Of a stretch of DNA of 64,000 nt, positions 8,580-16,520 are shown one piece after another; the first letter of the stretch is position 1; each line of letters starts with the position of its first letter. Origin of the DNA: JAQUPP01 sp041649955 (GTDB taxonomy: Bacteria > Patescibacteriota > Patescibacteriia > UBA2591 > JAQUPP01); NCBI GenBank assembly GCA_041649955.1, contig JBAZMD010000001.1, positions 1 through 64,000 on the forward strand, given 5' to 3'. The notes beneath the pieces are model-generated. The model was not told the DNA's origin and searched no databases. It saw only the letters and a list, made by a program, of their open reading frames with translations. The translations under genes and the position numbers were made by a program.

Positions 8580-9899
8580 ATGAATACTTTTAAAAAACAA
8601 TACAAACAAGCTTGGATTATTGATGTCAGCATGGGTTATGGCCATCAAAGAACGGCTAATCCCTTGAAACATCTTGCGCCTGACGGGAAGGTAATCAGCG
8701 CCAATAATTATTCCGGAATTCCAAATTCCGACAAAAATATCTGGGAAGCAAGCAGAAAATTTTATGAATTTATTTCCGGTTTTAAGAGAGTGCCTTTGAT
8801 AGGGGATTTTTGCTTTTTTATTTTTGATCAATTTCAAAAAATCGCCGATTTTTATCCCAGGCGGAATCTTTCACAGCCGAATTTGTTTCTCAAACAGACT
8901 CTTGGTACTATCAAAAAGGGGTGGGGGAAACATTTGATAGAAAAATTAAAACAAAATCCCATTCCCATAATTACCACTTTTTTTGTTCCGGCTTATATGG
9001 CTGAATTTTATAATTATCCGGGTGATATTTATTGCGTGGTTTGCGATGCCGATATTGCCAGAGCTTGGGCTCCGTTTAACCCGAGAAGAAGTAAAATCAA
9101 ATATTTCGCGCCTACCAGCCGAGTAGCCAGCCGTTTGCAGCTTTACGGAGTCAGAAAAGAAAATATATTTTTAACCGGTTATCCTTTGCCGAATGAAAAT
9201 ATCGGTTCGGAAAAAATGGAAATTTTAAAATCCGATCTCTGTCAAAGAATTGACAATCTTGATCCTAAAGGCCTCTACCACCAACGTTATGCGACATTAA
9301 TTGAACAATATCTGGAGAATTGTCCGGCAAAATCAGAACATCCGTTGACTTTGATGTTTGCCATTGGCGGCGCCGGCGCTCAGAAAGAAATAGCCATTAG
9401 CGTGGTTAAAAGTTTAAAAGAAAAAATCAACCGGGAAGAAATTAAAATTATTTTAGTCGCGGGCATTAAAAATTGGGTTAAAAATTTCTTTATAAGAGAA
9501 TTGAAAAATTTGGATTTTGAAAATGATCCCGCTAAGAGCGGAATTGAAATTATTTACGCGAAAAACATGGGTGAATACTTTGCTAAATTCAACGCCGCCC
9601 TGAGAATAACGGATATTTTATGGACTAAACCCAGCGAATTGTCTTTCTATTCCGGGCTTGGTTTGCCGATTATTATTGCTCCTTCTGTTGGTTCGCAGGA
9701 AAATTTTAATCGTGATTGGCTTCTTCAGCATCACGCTGCCATTTTACAAAACGATCCGAATTACACCAATGAATGGCTTTTTGACTTTTTAAAAACCGGC
9801 TCTTTAGCTGACGCGGCAATGCACGGTTTTGTTGAAGCCAGAAATTTAGGAGTTTTTAATATAGAAAAAGTGCTTAACGGCGAAGATATATGTGGTTAA
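8580..9899 (+). CDS. GT-B fold glycosyltransferase-like protein (MGDG synthase/MurG type)
   Basis: Probably transfers a sugar to a lipid or cell-surface acceptor at the membrane. The N-terminus has SMGYGHQRTA, in the place of the Gly-rich GGGH loop of MGDG synthases. Mid-protein YFAPTSRVASRLQLYGVR and ENIFLTGYPLP match the acceptor-side end of that fold. The C-terminal half has FAIGGAGAQKEIA and TKPSELSFYSGLGLPIIIAP...SQENFNRDWL, the donor-binding pattern of GT28 enzymes. Length 439. It starts a tight run with the EamA permease (10-bp overlap) and a glycoside hydrolase, so a shared role in surface glycan is likely (inference). Confidence 0.65.
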   Translation: MNTFKKQYKQAWIIDVSMGYGHQRTANPLKHLAPDGKVISANNYSGIPNSDKNIWEASRKFYEFISGFKRVPLIGDFCFFIFDQFQKIADFYPRRNLSQPNLFLKQTLGTIKKGWGKHLIEKLKQNPIPIITTFFVPAYMAEFYNYPGDIYCVVCDADIARAWAPFNPRRSKIKYFAPTSRVASRLQLYGVRKENIFLTGYPLPNENIGSEKMEILKSDLCQRIDNLDPKGLYHQRYATLIEQYLENCPAKSEHPLTLMFAIGGAGAQKEIAISVVKSLKEKINREEIKIILVAGIKNWVKNFFIRELKNLDFENDPAKSGIEIIYAKNMGEYFAKFNAALRITDILWTKPSELSFYSGLGLPIIIAPSVGSQENFNRDWLLQHHAAILQNDPNYTNEWLFDFLKTGSLADAAMHGFVEARNLGVFNIEKVLNGEDICG

Positions 9900-10798
9900 T
9901 TGTTGTTTTAATTGCTCAATTTCTAAATGCTATAGTTTTTTTATTTGATAAATATCTGTTGGGCAGCGGCCGGATAGATAAACCCGCATTATACGCTTTT
10001 TATGTCGGTATGTTAGGCGTAATCGGCGTAGTTTTAATTCCGTTCGGCGGATTAAGCTTTCCGGGGATAAATGGATTATTAATTGATTTTCTAGCCGGCG
10101 GTATTTATATTTTGGCCTGTTGGGTTTTTTATCAAGCATTAAAAGTAAACGAAGCATCAAGAGTAGTGCCGGTGGTCGGCAGTTTTAGCGCTGTTTTTGT
10201 TTTAATTTTAAGCACGATATTTTTGGGTGAAACCTTAACTCCAAAATTTACTTCCGCATTTTTATTATTATTGGCGGGCAGCGTTTTAATCAGTCTTCGC
10301 CTGACAAAAAAACGAGAGAAATTTGATTGCAAATTTTTACTTGCTGTTTTAGCAAGTTTTATTTTTTCTGCATTTTATATTTTGACAAAATATATTTATC
10401 TTCACCAGCCGTTTATTAGCGGATTTGTCTGGTCTCGATTCGGCGGAGTGATTTTTGCCTTATTCTTATTGTTTATTCCCTCAGTCGCCAAATCCGTTTT
10501 TAAAAAATCAAAAGAAAAAAAACCAGCCAAAAGCGGAAAACTAACATCAATACTTTTTCTTTCCAACCAGCTGATGAGCGGAACTAATTTTATTCTTATC
10601 AATTGGGCGGTTTCCATGGCTAGCGTCGCGCTGGTTAACGCCATGCAAGGCGTTCAATACGCGTTTATATTTTTAATCAGCTTATTTTTGGTCAGATATC
10701 CGCGAATTTTGGTTGAAGAGGTCAATAAATCGGTGATTATTCAAAAAATCATCGCCATTTTACTGATCGGAGCGGGAATATTCTTGATAAATTTTTAA
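9890..10798 (+). CDS. EamA/DMT-family permease
   Basis: Ten-segment drug/metabolite transporter type protein of 302 residues. It shows the two-fold repeat of this family: five hydrophobic helices, a cytoplasmic basic break (KSKEKKPAKSGKLTSI around 205), and five more. VFVLILSTIFLGETLTPKFT is the usual helix-GE-helix signature of the first repeat. Its start overlaps the end of the glycosyltransferase gene by 10 bases, and the next gene begins on the base after its stop, so the three are translationally linked. Substrate unknown. Confidence 0.88.
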   Translation: MWLIVVLIAQFLNAIVFLFDKYLLGSGRIDKPALYAFYVGMLGVIGVVLIPFGGLSFPGINGLLIDFLAGGIYILACWVFYQALKVNEASRVVPVVGSFSAVFVLILSTIFLGETLTPKFTSAFLLLLAGSVLISLRLTKKREKFDCKFLLAVLASFIFSAFYILTKYIYLHQPFISGFVWSRFGGVIFALFLLFIPSVAKSVFKKSKEKKPAKSGKLTSILFLSNQLMSGTNFILINWAVSMASVALVNAMQGVQYAFIFLISLFLVRYPRILVEEVNKSVIIQKIIAILLIGAGIFLINF

Positions 10799-11815
10799 AT
10801 GTCATCAATTAAAAGAAAATTAATTTTTATAATTTCAGTAATTGCTATTTTGACAATAGCTGTTTTTTTAGCAATCAAAATTTGCGATAAAAAAATCAGT
10901 CAAATGCCCCAAGGCAAGTTCGGTGTAACTTTTTCCATAGGCAGGGCGGAATATTTAGGGCTCGATTGGCATGATACTTACTTATCAATTCTTGACGAAT
11001 TACAAGTAAAATATTTGCGCCTGGGCGCTTATTGGCCTGATATAATGCCGAAAAAAGATGTTTATAATTTTTCCGACCTTGATTGGATGGTTGATGAAGC
11101 CGGAAATCATCAGGCAAAAATTATTTTAGCCGTTGGCTGGCGTTTGCCGGGTTGGCCTGAATGCCATACTCCTGATTGGGCGACAAATTTAAGCGAACAG
11201 GAACGTCAAGAACAAATTTCAAATTTAATCAAGGAGACAATCAATCGTTATAAATCAGATTCTCAAATTTCGGCTTGGCAGCTGGAAAATGAGCCCTTTT
11301 TAAGGATTTTCGGCATTTGTCCGCCGATTAATCGCGATTTTTTCAAGCAAGAATTGGCTTTGGTAAAATCTCTTGATAATCGGCCGATTATTATTACTGA
11401 AAGCGGCGAACTTTCCACTTGGCTGGGCGGAGGACATTACGGAGATGTTTTAGGCATTACCATGTATCGGGTGGTTTGGAATAAATACATGAAATATTTT
11501 TATTATCCTTTTCCCGAAGCTTCTTATTATTTGAAAGGCGAGATAGTAAAACTTTTAACCGGTGTTAAAAAAATCGTCGTCGCGGAACTGCAGGCCGAAC
11601 CATGGACTCCCAGCGGATCTCTTTTAACAATGTCCCTTGATGAACAATTAAAAATCGTCAATCTGGATTATATGAGAAATGTGGTAATTTATGCCCGCCA
11701 TACCGGTTTTAGCGAATATTATCTTTGGGGAGTGGAATGGTGGTATTGGCTAAAAAATCAGGGTCATCCGGAAATTCTTAATTTTGTTCAAGAATTATTT
11801 AAATCTCAATTATAA
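10799..11815 (+). CDS. Membrane-anchored glycoside hydrolase-like protein (TIM barrel, clan GH-A type)
   Basis: Residues 8-27 form a membrane anchor or signal peptide. The rest resembles a retaining TIM-barrel glycosidase: KYLRLGAYWPDIMP, WQLENEPFLRI with the Asn-Glu-Pro acid/base signature (Glu165), and KKIVVAELQAEPW, where Glu263 is a candidate nucleophile. It is probably outside the membrane, acting on a surface or environmental polysaccharide. It follows the EamA permease with no gap. The exact GH family (GH5, GH39 or GH42-like) cannot be settled by eye. Confidence 0.7.
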   Translation: MSSIKRKLIFIISVIAILTIAVFLAIKICDKKISQMPQGKFGVTFSIGRAEYLGLDWHDTYLSILDELQVKYLRLGAYWPDIMPKKDVYNFSDLDWMVDEAGNHQAKIILAVGWRLPGWPECHTPDWATNLSEQERQEQISNLIKETINRYKSDSQISAWQLENEPFLRIFGICPPINRDFFKQELALVKSLDNRPIIITESGELSTWLGGGHYGDVLGITMYRVVWNKYMKYFYYPFPEASYYLKGEIVKLLTGVKKIVVAELQAEPWTPSGSLLTMSLDEQLKIVNLDYMRNVVIYARHTGFSEYYLWGVEWWYWLKNQGHPEILNFVQELFKSQL

Positions 11816-11843
11816 AATTTTTAATTAATTATTTAATTTTAAT

Positions 11844-12911
11844 ATGTCTTTAAGAGTCGGAATAGTCGGATTGCCAAATGTCGGCAAATCAACTTTATTT
11901 CAGGCAATTACCAGAAAACAAGTTGACCATTCAAATTATCCTTTTTGCACCATTGATCCCAATATCGGCGTCGTGGCCGTGCCGGATGAAAGAGTGGATA
12001 AATTAGCCGAATTGACCAAATCAGCCAAAAAAATTTACGCCACCGTAGAGTTTGTTGACATTGCAGGATTGGTTAAAGGAGCGTCAAAAGGAGAAGGTTT
12101 GGGAAATAAATTTTTAACCAATATCAGAGAAGTTGATTCAATAGTTTATGTTCTGCGCGGTTTTAAAAATGATAAAATCATCAATACCCAGCAAAACATT
12201 GATATTATCAGAGATAAAGAAATTCTGGATACGGAATTAGCCCTTAAAGATTTGGAAACTGTGGAAAAAAGAAGACAAGCTTTGGACAGAGATGTTAAGG
12301 CCGGAAAGAAAGAAGCAATCAAAGAAATGGGCGTAGTCAAAAAAGCATATGATTTTTTGGAAAAAGGGGGAACATTGAGTGAACAAAATTGGGAAGAAGA
12401 AGAGAAGAAAATATTGCAAAATTATCAATTATTGACCATGAAGCCGAGATTATTTTTACTGAACGGTTCGGAAGCGGAAATTGATTCGGCGACAATGGAA
12501 ACTTTTAAAAAAAATAATTGGTCTTATTTGATCATTGATATTTTAATTGAGTTTGATGCTGCTGATTTAAAACCGGAAGAACGAAAAGATTTTGATTTGC
12601 CCACTGATTTAAAAATAAACGATTTAGTCAAAGAATCATATAAATTGCTTGATTTAATCACTTTTTTAACCACCGGACCTGATGAAACTCGCGCCTGGAC
12701 GTTAAAAAAAGGAGGAACAGCGCCGCAAGCCGGCGGAGTTATTCACAGTGATTTTGAAACGCATTTTATCAAAGCTGATGTTATTAATTGGCTTGATTTA
12801 TTAAATATTGGCGGGTTTAGCGAAGCGCTTAAAAAGGGATTAATTCGCACCGAAGGCAAAGATTACATTATTAAAGACGGCGACGTGATTGAAATCAAAA
12901 GTAACGCTTAA
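11844..12911 (+). CDS. ychF: Ribosome-associated ATPase YchF (Obg family)
   Basis: OLA1/YchF P-loop protein that prefers ATP and binds ribosomes. G1 is GLPNVGKST at residues 8-16, G3 is DIAGLVKGASKGEGLGNKF, and the G4 position reads NGSE instead of NKxD, in line with ATP preference. The coiled-coil insertion spans about 130-200, and a C-terminal TGS domain is clear (FLTTGPDETRAWTLKKGGTA and GVIHSDFETHFIKADVI). Length 355, normal. No Shine-Dalgarno. Confidence 0.97.
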   Translation: MSLRVGIVGLPNVGKSTLFQAITRKQVDHSNYPFCTIDPNIGVVAVPDERVDKLAELTKSAKKIYATVEFVDIAGLVKGASKGEGLGNKFLTNIREVDSIVYVLRGFKNDKIINTQQNIDIIRDKEILDTELALKDLETVEKRRQALDRDVKAGKKEAIKEMGVVKKAYDFLEKGGTLSEQNWEEEEKKILQNYQLLTMKPRLFLLNGSEAEIDSATMETFKKNNWSYLIIDILIEFDAADLKPEERKDFDLPTDLKINDLVKESYKLLDLITFLTTGPDETRAWTLKKGGTAPQAGGVIHSDFETHFIKADVINWLDLLNIGGFSEALKKGLIRTEGKDYIIKDGDVIEIKSNA

Positions 12912-12927
12912 TTGTGGATAAAAAGAA

Positions 12928-12955
12928 TTGACATTTTTTTTAAACCTGCTATAAT
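12928..12955 (+). promoter_or_regulatory. Consensus promoter for the 107-aa gene
   Basis: TTGACA (12928-12933), 16 bp, TATAAT (12950-12955): both hexamers match consensus exactly. AAAGGAGGAAAG (12972-12983) then provides a strong ribosome binding site. Confidence 0.85.
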
Positions 12956-12986
12956 CTATAAAAAGTTAAAAAAAGGAGGAAAGAGT

Positions 12987-13310
12987 ATGCGAAGAATTAT
13001 TAAAGCGCTTAAAAAGCAGCTTAAAAAACGTAAGCGCTTGTCTGCTTATCAAGCAGGGGTTCGAGAAATTCTAAAGTCTTTACCGGTTCAAAGTTTAATC
13101 ATCTATACCAAATTTTTAAAAAAAAAGGTAGGGGATGATAAAAAACGGCAATTAAGAAGGGTTTTAATAATCCTTCCTAGTGCGAAGGTAAATTCAAAGG
13201 GATTTGAGAGAAAAATAGAATTCGCAATTAGCACCTTATCAGATCCGGAATGGGAAAAGCATATTAATCTTGATGAATTTAAAAAGCTTTTTTCGAGCGT
13301 AAAACAGTAA
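12987..13310 (+). CDS. Small basic protein of unknown function (107 aa)
   Basis: Start chosen at 12987 because a perfect AAAGGAGG lies just upstream and the consensus promoter at 12928-12955 would be inside the gene if the upstream TTG at 12912 were used. The protein begins MRRIIKALKKQLKKRKRLS and is strongly basic at the N-terminus, with an amphipathic helical middle (LPVQSLIIYTKFLKKK) and an acidic tail. This would suit nucleic-acid or ribosome binding, but no family is recognised. It forms a self-contained cassette: promoter, Shine-Dalgarno, one ORF, terminator. Confidence 0.7.
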   Translation: MRRIIKALKKQLKKRKRLSAYQAGVREILKSLPVQSLIIYTKFLKKKVGDDKKRQLRRVLIILPSAKVNSKGFERKIEFAISTLSDPEWEKHINLDEFKKLFSSVKQ

Positions 13311-13323
13311 GATATGATAGATT

Positions 13324-13358
13324 AGAGTCGAAGCCAATTAACGCTTCGACTCTTTAAA
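13324..13358 (+). terminator. Terminator of the 107-aa gene
   Basis: AGAGTCGAAGC (13324-13334), loop CAATTAAC, GCTTCGACTCT (13343-13353), then TTAAATTTA. The stem is perfect, 11 bp; the T-run is weak. Confidence 0.75.
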
Positions 13359-13366
13359 TTTAGGGG

Positions 13367-13487
13367 GTTGACCCCGTCAGAAGTTTGGCGTAAATCTTTA
13401 TATTTTAAAATAATCAAAACCGCAAAGGCGGCTTCGCCTTAAGCCTTTCTATATCAATGGTTTATCGATGAACTTCTAACGGGGTTG
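13367..13487. repeat. Palindromic element A, copy 1
   Basis: Arms CCCCGTCAGAAGTT (13372-13385) and AACTTCTAACGGGG (13471-13484) pair with one G-T. The 85-bp interior holds a hairpin AAGGCG-GCTT-CGCCTT (13425-13440). A second copy in opposite orientation lies at 24402-24522, with most positions shared (about five in six by eye). Both ends read GTTGAC outward. Together with element B it fills most of the 376-bp gap between the 107-aa and 69-aa genes; no other gene is seen there. Confidence 0.85.
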
Positions 13488-13637
13488 ACCCCCTCACCAA
13501 ACGCTGATGTATTTTTCAAACACGAAGTCTATTTATTTATATTCAAAATATTTTTTAATTTATATCAAAATTAAACTTAGAAATTTTAAAAAATACGAGA
13601 CTGAGTGTTTATCAGCGTTCAGGTGAGGGGGTTGACA
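13485..13637. repeat. Palindromic element B abutting a promoter
   Basis: Arms CCCCCTCACCAAACGCTGAT (13489-13508) and, at 13611-13631, its complement with one extra base. Inside, AAACAC-GA-AGTCT on the left faces AGACT-GA-GTGTTT on the right, leaving a tandem G-A mismatch. The element shares its left GTTGAC with element A and its right end TTGACA (13632-13637) is the -35 box of the next gene. Confidence 0.85.
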
Positions 13638-13660
13638 AAAATCAAGAAATATGTTATTAT
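13632..13660 (+). promoter_or_regulatory. Promoter of the 69-aa gene, -35 supplied by element B
   Basis: TTGACA (13632-13637), 17 bp, TATTAT (13655-13660), with TG at 13652-13653 giving an extended -10. AAGGAGG at 13672-13678 precedes the ATG at 13686. Confidence 0.8.
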
Positions 13661-13685
13661 CTAAAATAGACAAGGAGGCTAATTT

Positions 13686-13895
13686 ATGTCTGATGAAAAG
13701 ATACAGATAATATGTTCTCCTGTGAAAGTAGAACATAAGTTTACTAAACTGAAAGGGGAAACTATAAATCTAGAAAGGATAAAAGCACCGGACAACAAAA
13801 AAGTTTCCTTATCACAAGGTAAGGTGATGGTACTTTTTGGAAATATAGATATCCCGATAATGGTGCCGACAGAGCACCTAAAAATTACAAAATAA
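13686..13895 (+). CDS. Small protein of unknown function (69 aa)
   Basis: A 69-residue protein with alternating hydrophobic residues typical of a small beta-rich fold (KIQIICSPVKVEHKF, then KVMVLFGNIDIPIMVP). No signal peptide, membrane segment or recognised domain. The start is fixed by AAGGAGG eight bases upstream. It has an extended -10 promoter and its own terminator, so it is a one-gene cassette. The upstream region is made wholly of palindromic elements A and B. Confidence 0.7.
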   Translation: MSDEKIQIICSPVKVEHKFTKLKGETINLERIKAPDNKKVSLSQGKVMVLFGNIDIPIMVPTEHLKITK

Positions 13896-13934
13896 AGGAG
13901 TATTTTCTATCAATACAGAAATACTCCTTTTATA
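13894..13934 (+). terminator. Terminator of the 69-aa gene
   Basis: AAAGGAGTATTT (13894-13905) and AAATACTCCTTT (13919-13930) form a 12-bp stem that starts within the stop codon; TTTTAT follows. Confidence 0.85.
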
Positions 13935-13937
13935 ATA

Positions 13938-13966
13938 TAGACAAATAGCTCTAAAAAGATTATAAT
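13938..13966 (+). promoter_or_regulatory. Promoter of the P-type ATPase gene
   Basis: TAGACA (13938-13943), 17 bp, TATAAT (13961-13966). Confidence 0.7.
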
Positions 13967-13992
13967 AAATTCATTAAACCTTTCGATTTTTT

Positions 13993-16449
13993 ATGATCAG
14001 ACAAGGACTTAATGAAAATCAAGTTTTAGAATCGCGGCAGAAATTCGGTGAAAATATTTTGCCAACCAAGGAAAATAATTCTTGGTTTATTATTTTATTG
14101 TCGCAATTCAAGAGCCCTTTGATTTATATTTTGGTTGCTACGGCAATCATTTCTTTAATTTTAAAAGAATATATAAACGCCGGATTAATGGCATTGGTGG
14201 TAACCTTTAATTTGTTAATGGGATTTTTTCAGGAATATAATGCTCAAAAAACTTTAATCGCTTTAAGAAATCTTTTAAAGCCCGAAGCAATTGTTATTAG
14301 AAACGGAATTAATAAAAAAATAGAAGCAAAAGATATTGTCGTCGGCGATTTGGTCGTTTTGGGACCCGGAGATAAAATTCCGGCTGACGGCGAACTGATT
14401 GAAGATGTTAATTTTTTAGTTAAAGAGGCGATTTTAACCGGTGAAGAAGAGGCGGTTTTAAAATCCAGTATTGGTAAAAATAATCTGGTTTTTATGGGTA
14501 CGGTTGTTATTTATGGCAGAGGAATTATGAAAGTAACCAAAATCGGCATTCAGACGGAAATCGGAAAAATCGGCCAAAGTTTGGCTGAAATTAAAGAAGA
14601 AAAAACGCCATTGCAGATTAAATTGGAAAAATTCGCCACAAGATTGGTTTATTTGATAATTGTCATTTGCTCTATTATTTTTCTAGTCGGCATTTTACGC
14701 CATCAAAACATATTGCAAATGTTAAAAATGTCGGTGATCTTGGCTGTTGCCGCTATTCCGGAAGGATTGCCGGTGGCAATTATGGTCATTTTATCTCTGG
14801 GAATGAAAAAAGTTTTAAAACGAAAAGGATTGGTTAAAAAATTATTAGCCATGGAGACGCTCGGCGTAACTTCTGTGATTTGTACTGACAAAACAGGCAC
14901 CCTGACTGAAGGAGTTATGAAAGTCGTAAAAACTGATTTCATGGATCAAGAAAAAGCTCTTTTGGGATTAACCTTGGCCAACAATCAAAGATCTAATTTG
15001 GAAACGGCAATTTGGGACTATATCAGAAAGAAACATTTTAATCCTCAGGATATTTTTAATTCCATGGCCAGAACTTTTGAAGAACCGTTTGATAATGAAA
15101 AAAAATACATGTTAAGCATTAATCAGATAAATGGCAATGAAACAGCTTCTATTATCGGCGCGCCGGAAATTATTTTACAGATGTGCGATATTGAACCTGA
15201 TAAAAAACAAGATATTTTGGAAAAAATAAGCCATTGGGCGGAAGAAGGATTAAAAGTTTTAGGAGTTATTTCTAAAAATCAAGGGGATTTAAAAGATAAA
15301 AATAATTTTACTTGGCTGGGTTTAATAGGAATTCAAGATCCAATCAGAAAAGGAGTTAAAGAGGCGATTAACGTAGCCAGAGAAGCCGGAATTAAAATCA
15401 AAATAGTCACCGGCGATTACCGCAAGACAGCCGAAAAAGTCGCTCGCAGTTTAGGATTTAATATTGCTGAAAAAAATATCATGGAAGGAAACACTCTGGA
15501 AATTATCAGTGAAGACGAATTAAAAGAAAAAATTGACGATATTATAATTTTTAGCAGGGTAACGCCTCGTCAAAAATTAAAAATAGTCAAAGTTTTGCAA
15601 GAAAAAGGAGAAGTGGTGGCAATGACCGGTGACGGCATTAATGACGCCACGGCTCTTAAAAAAGCTGATATCGGCATAGCCGTAAACAATGCGACCGACG
15701 TTGCCAAAGAAGCAGCAGATCTAATTTTATTAAATAATAATTTTAAAACCATTATTGCCGCCTGTAAAGAAGGCAGATTGATTTTTTCTAATATTAAAAA
15801 AGTGGTAGCTTATGTTCTTTCCAACTCTTTTGCCGAAATAGTTTTAATTTTCGGCGCTATTTTAATGGGACTGCCAACCCCTTTGACCATTATTCAGATT
15901 TTATGGGCTCATTTGATTTGTGACGGACCGCCTGATATAGTTTTGGGATTTGAAACTAGAAATAAGGCCCTTCATGAAGAAGATCCTAAAACCTTAAGAA
16001 AAGAAGAGATTTTAGACAAGCCGATTATTGCCTTAATTATTTTAATCAGTTTAACTGTCGGACTTTCTTCACTTTTTATATTTACACATTTCTTAAAACA
16101 AACCGACCAGATAAATTTAGCCAGAACTATAACCTTTGCCACTGTGGCAACCGTGGATTTAATTTATATTTTTGCCTTTAAAGACTTAAAAAATTCATTA
16201 TTCAGAACTAAAAATTTATTTGATAATAAACGCTTAATATGGGCTGTGATCTACGGACTATTGCTGCTTTTAATCGCCATTTATGTCCCTGCTTTGAATA
16301 AAATCCTGGAAACAGTGCCCTTAAAACCATTTTATTGGCTTATTGTTATCGGCGTAGCCCTAATTACGGTTTTCTGGGTGGAACTGATAAAATATATCAG
16401 AAATGGACGCAATTCCAATAATCAAATGCCTGTGGAAAACAACAACTAA
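13993..16449 (+). CDS. P-type cation-transporting ATPase (type II, Ca2+-ATPase-like)
   Basis: Ion pump driven by ATP, 818 residues. Domains in order: cation ATPase N-terminal segment and M1-M2, actuator domain with ILTGEEEAV (position of TGES), M4 with AAIPEGLPVAI, phosphorylation site CTDKTGTLTEG (Asp299), nucleotide domain, hinge MTGDGINDATALKKADIGIAV, and C-terminal segments M5-M10. M6 reads ILWAHLICDGPPDIVLG, where His replaces the Asn usual in Ca2+ pumps (LWxNLxxD), so ion specificity may differ. Promoter directly upstream; transcribed with the small membrane gene that follows. Confidence 0.93.
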   Translation: MIRQGLNENQVLESRQKFGENILPTKENNSWFIILLSQFKSPLIYILVATAIISLILKEYINAGLMALVVTFNLLMGFFQEYNAQKTLIALRNLLKPEAIVIRNGINKKIEAKDIVVGDLVVLGPGDKIPADGELIEDVNFLVKEAILTGEEEAVLKSSIGKNNLVFMGTVVIYGRGIMKVTKIGIQTEIGKIGQSLAEIKEEKTPLQIKLEKFATRLVYLIIVICSIIFLVGILRHQNILQMLKMSVILAVAAIPEGLPVAIMVILSLGMKKVLKRKGLVKKLLAMETLGVTSVICTDKTGTLTEGVMKVVKTDFMDQEKALLGLTLANNQRSNLETAIWDYIRKKHFNPQDIFNSMARTFEEPFDNEKKYMLSINQINGNETASIIGAPEIILQMCDIEPDKKQDILEKISHWAEEGLKVLGVISKNQGDLKDKNNFTWLGLIGIQDPIRKGVKEAINVAREAGIKIKIVTGDYRKTAEKVARSLGFNIAEKNIMEGNTLEIISEDELKEKIDDIIIFSRVTPRQKLKIVKVLQEKGEVVAMTGDGINDATALKKADIGIAVNNATDVAKEAADLILLNNNFKTIIAACKEGRLIFSNIKKVVAYVLSNSFAEIVLIFGAILMGLPTPLTIIQILWAHLICDGPPDIVLGFETRNKALHEEDPKTLRKEEILDKPIIALIILISLTVGLSSLFIFTHFLKQTDQINLARTITFATVATVDLIYIFAFKDLKNSLFRTKNLFDNKRLIWAVIYGLLLLLIAIYVPALNKILETVPLKPFYWLIVIGVALITVFWVELIKYIRNGRNSNNQMPVENNN

Positions 16450-16520
16450 CAATTATCTGTGAATGGGATATAATTAATTGCATCAGTTATTCAAATTAAT
16501 TTTAAAAAAATAATAAATAT

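Noticed and set aside
12912..12986. Upstream TTG start extending the 107-aa ORF by 25 residues
   Set aside because: A consensus promoter (12928-12955) and AAAGGAGG lie within that extension, so the ATG at 12987 is far better supported.
13362..13640. CRISPR array or tandem repeats in the 376-bp gap
   Set aside because: There are no regularly spaced identical direct repeats; the structure is two palindromic elements with different arms.
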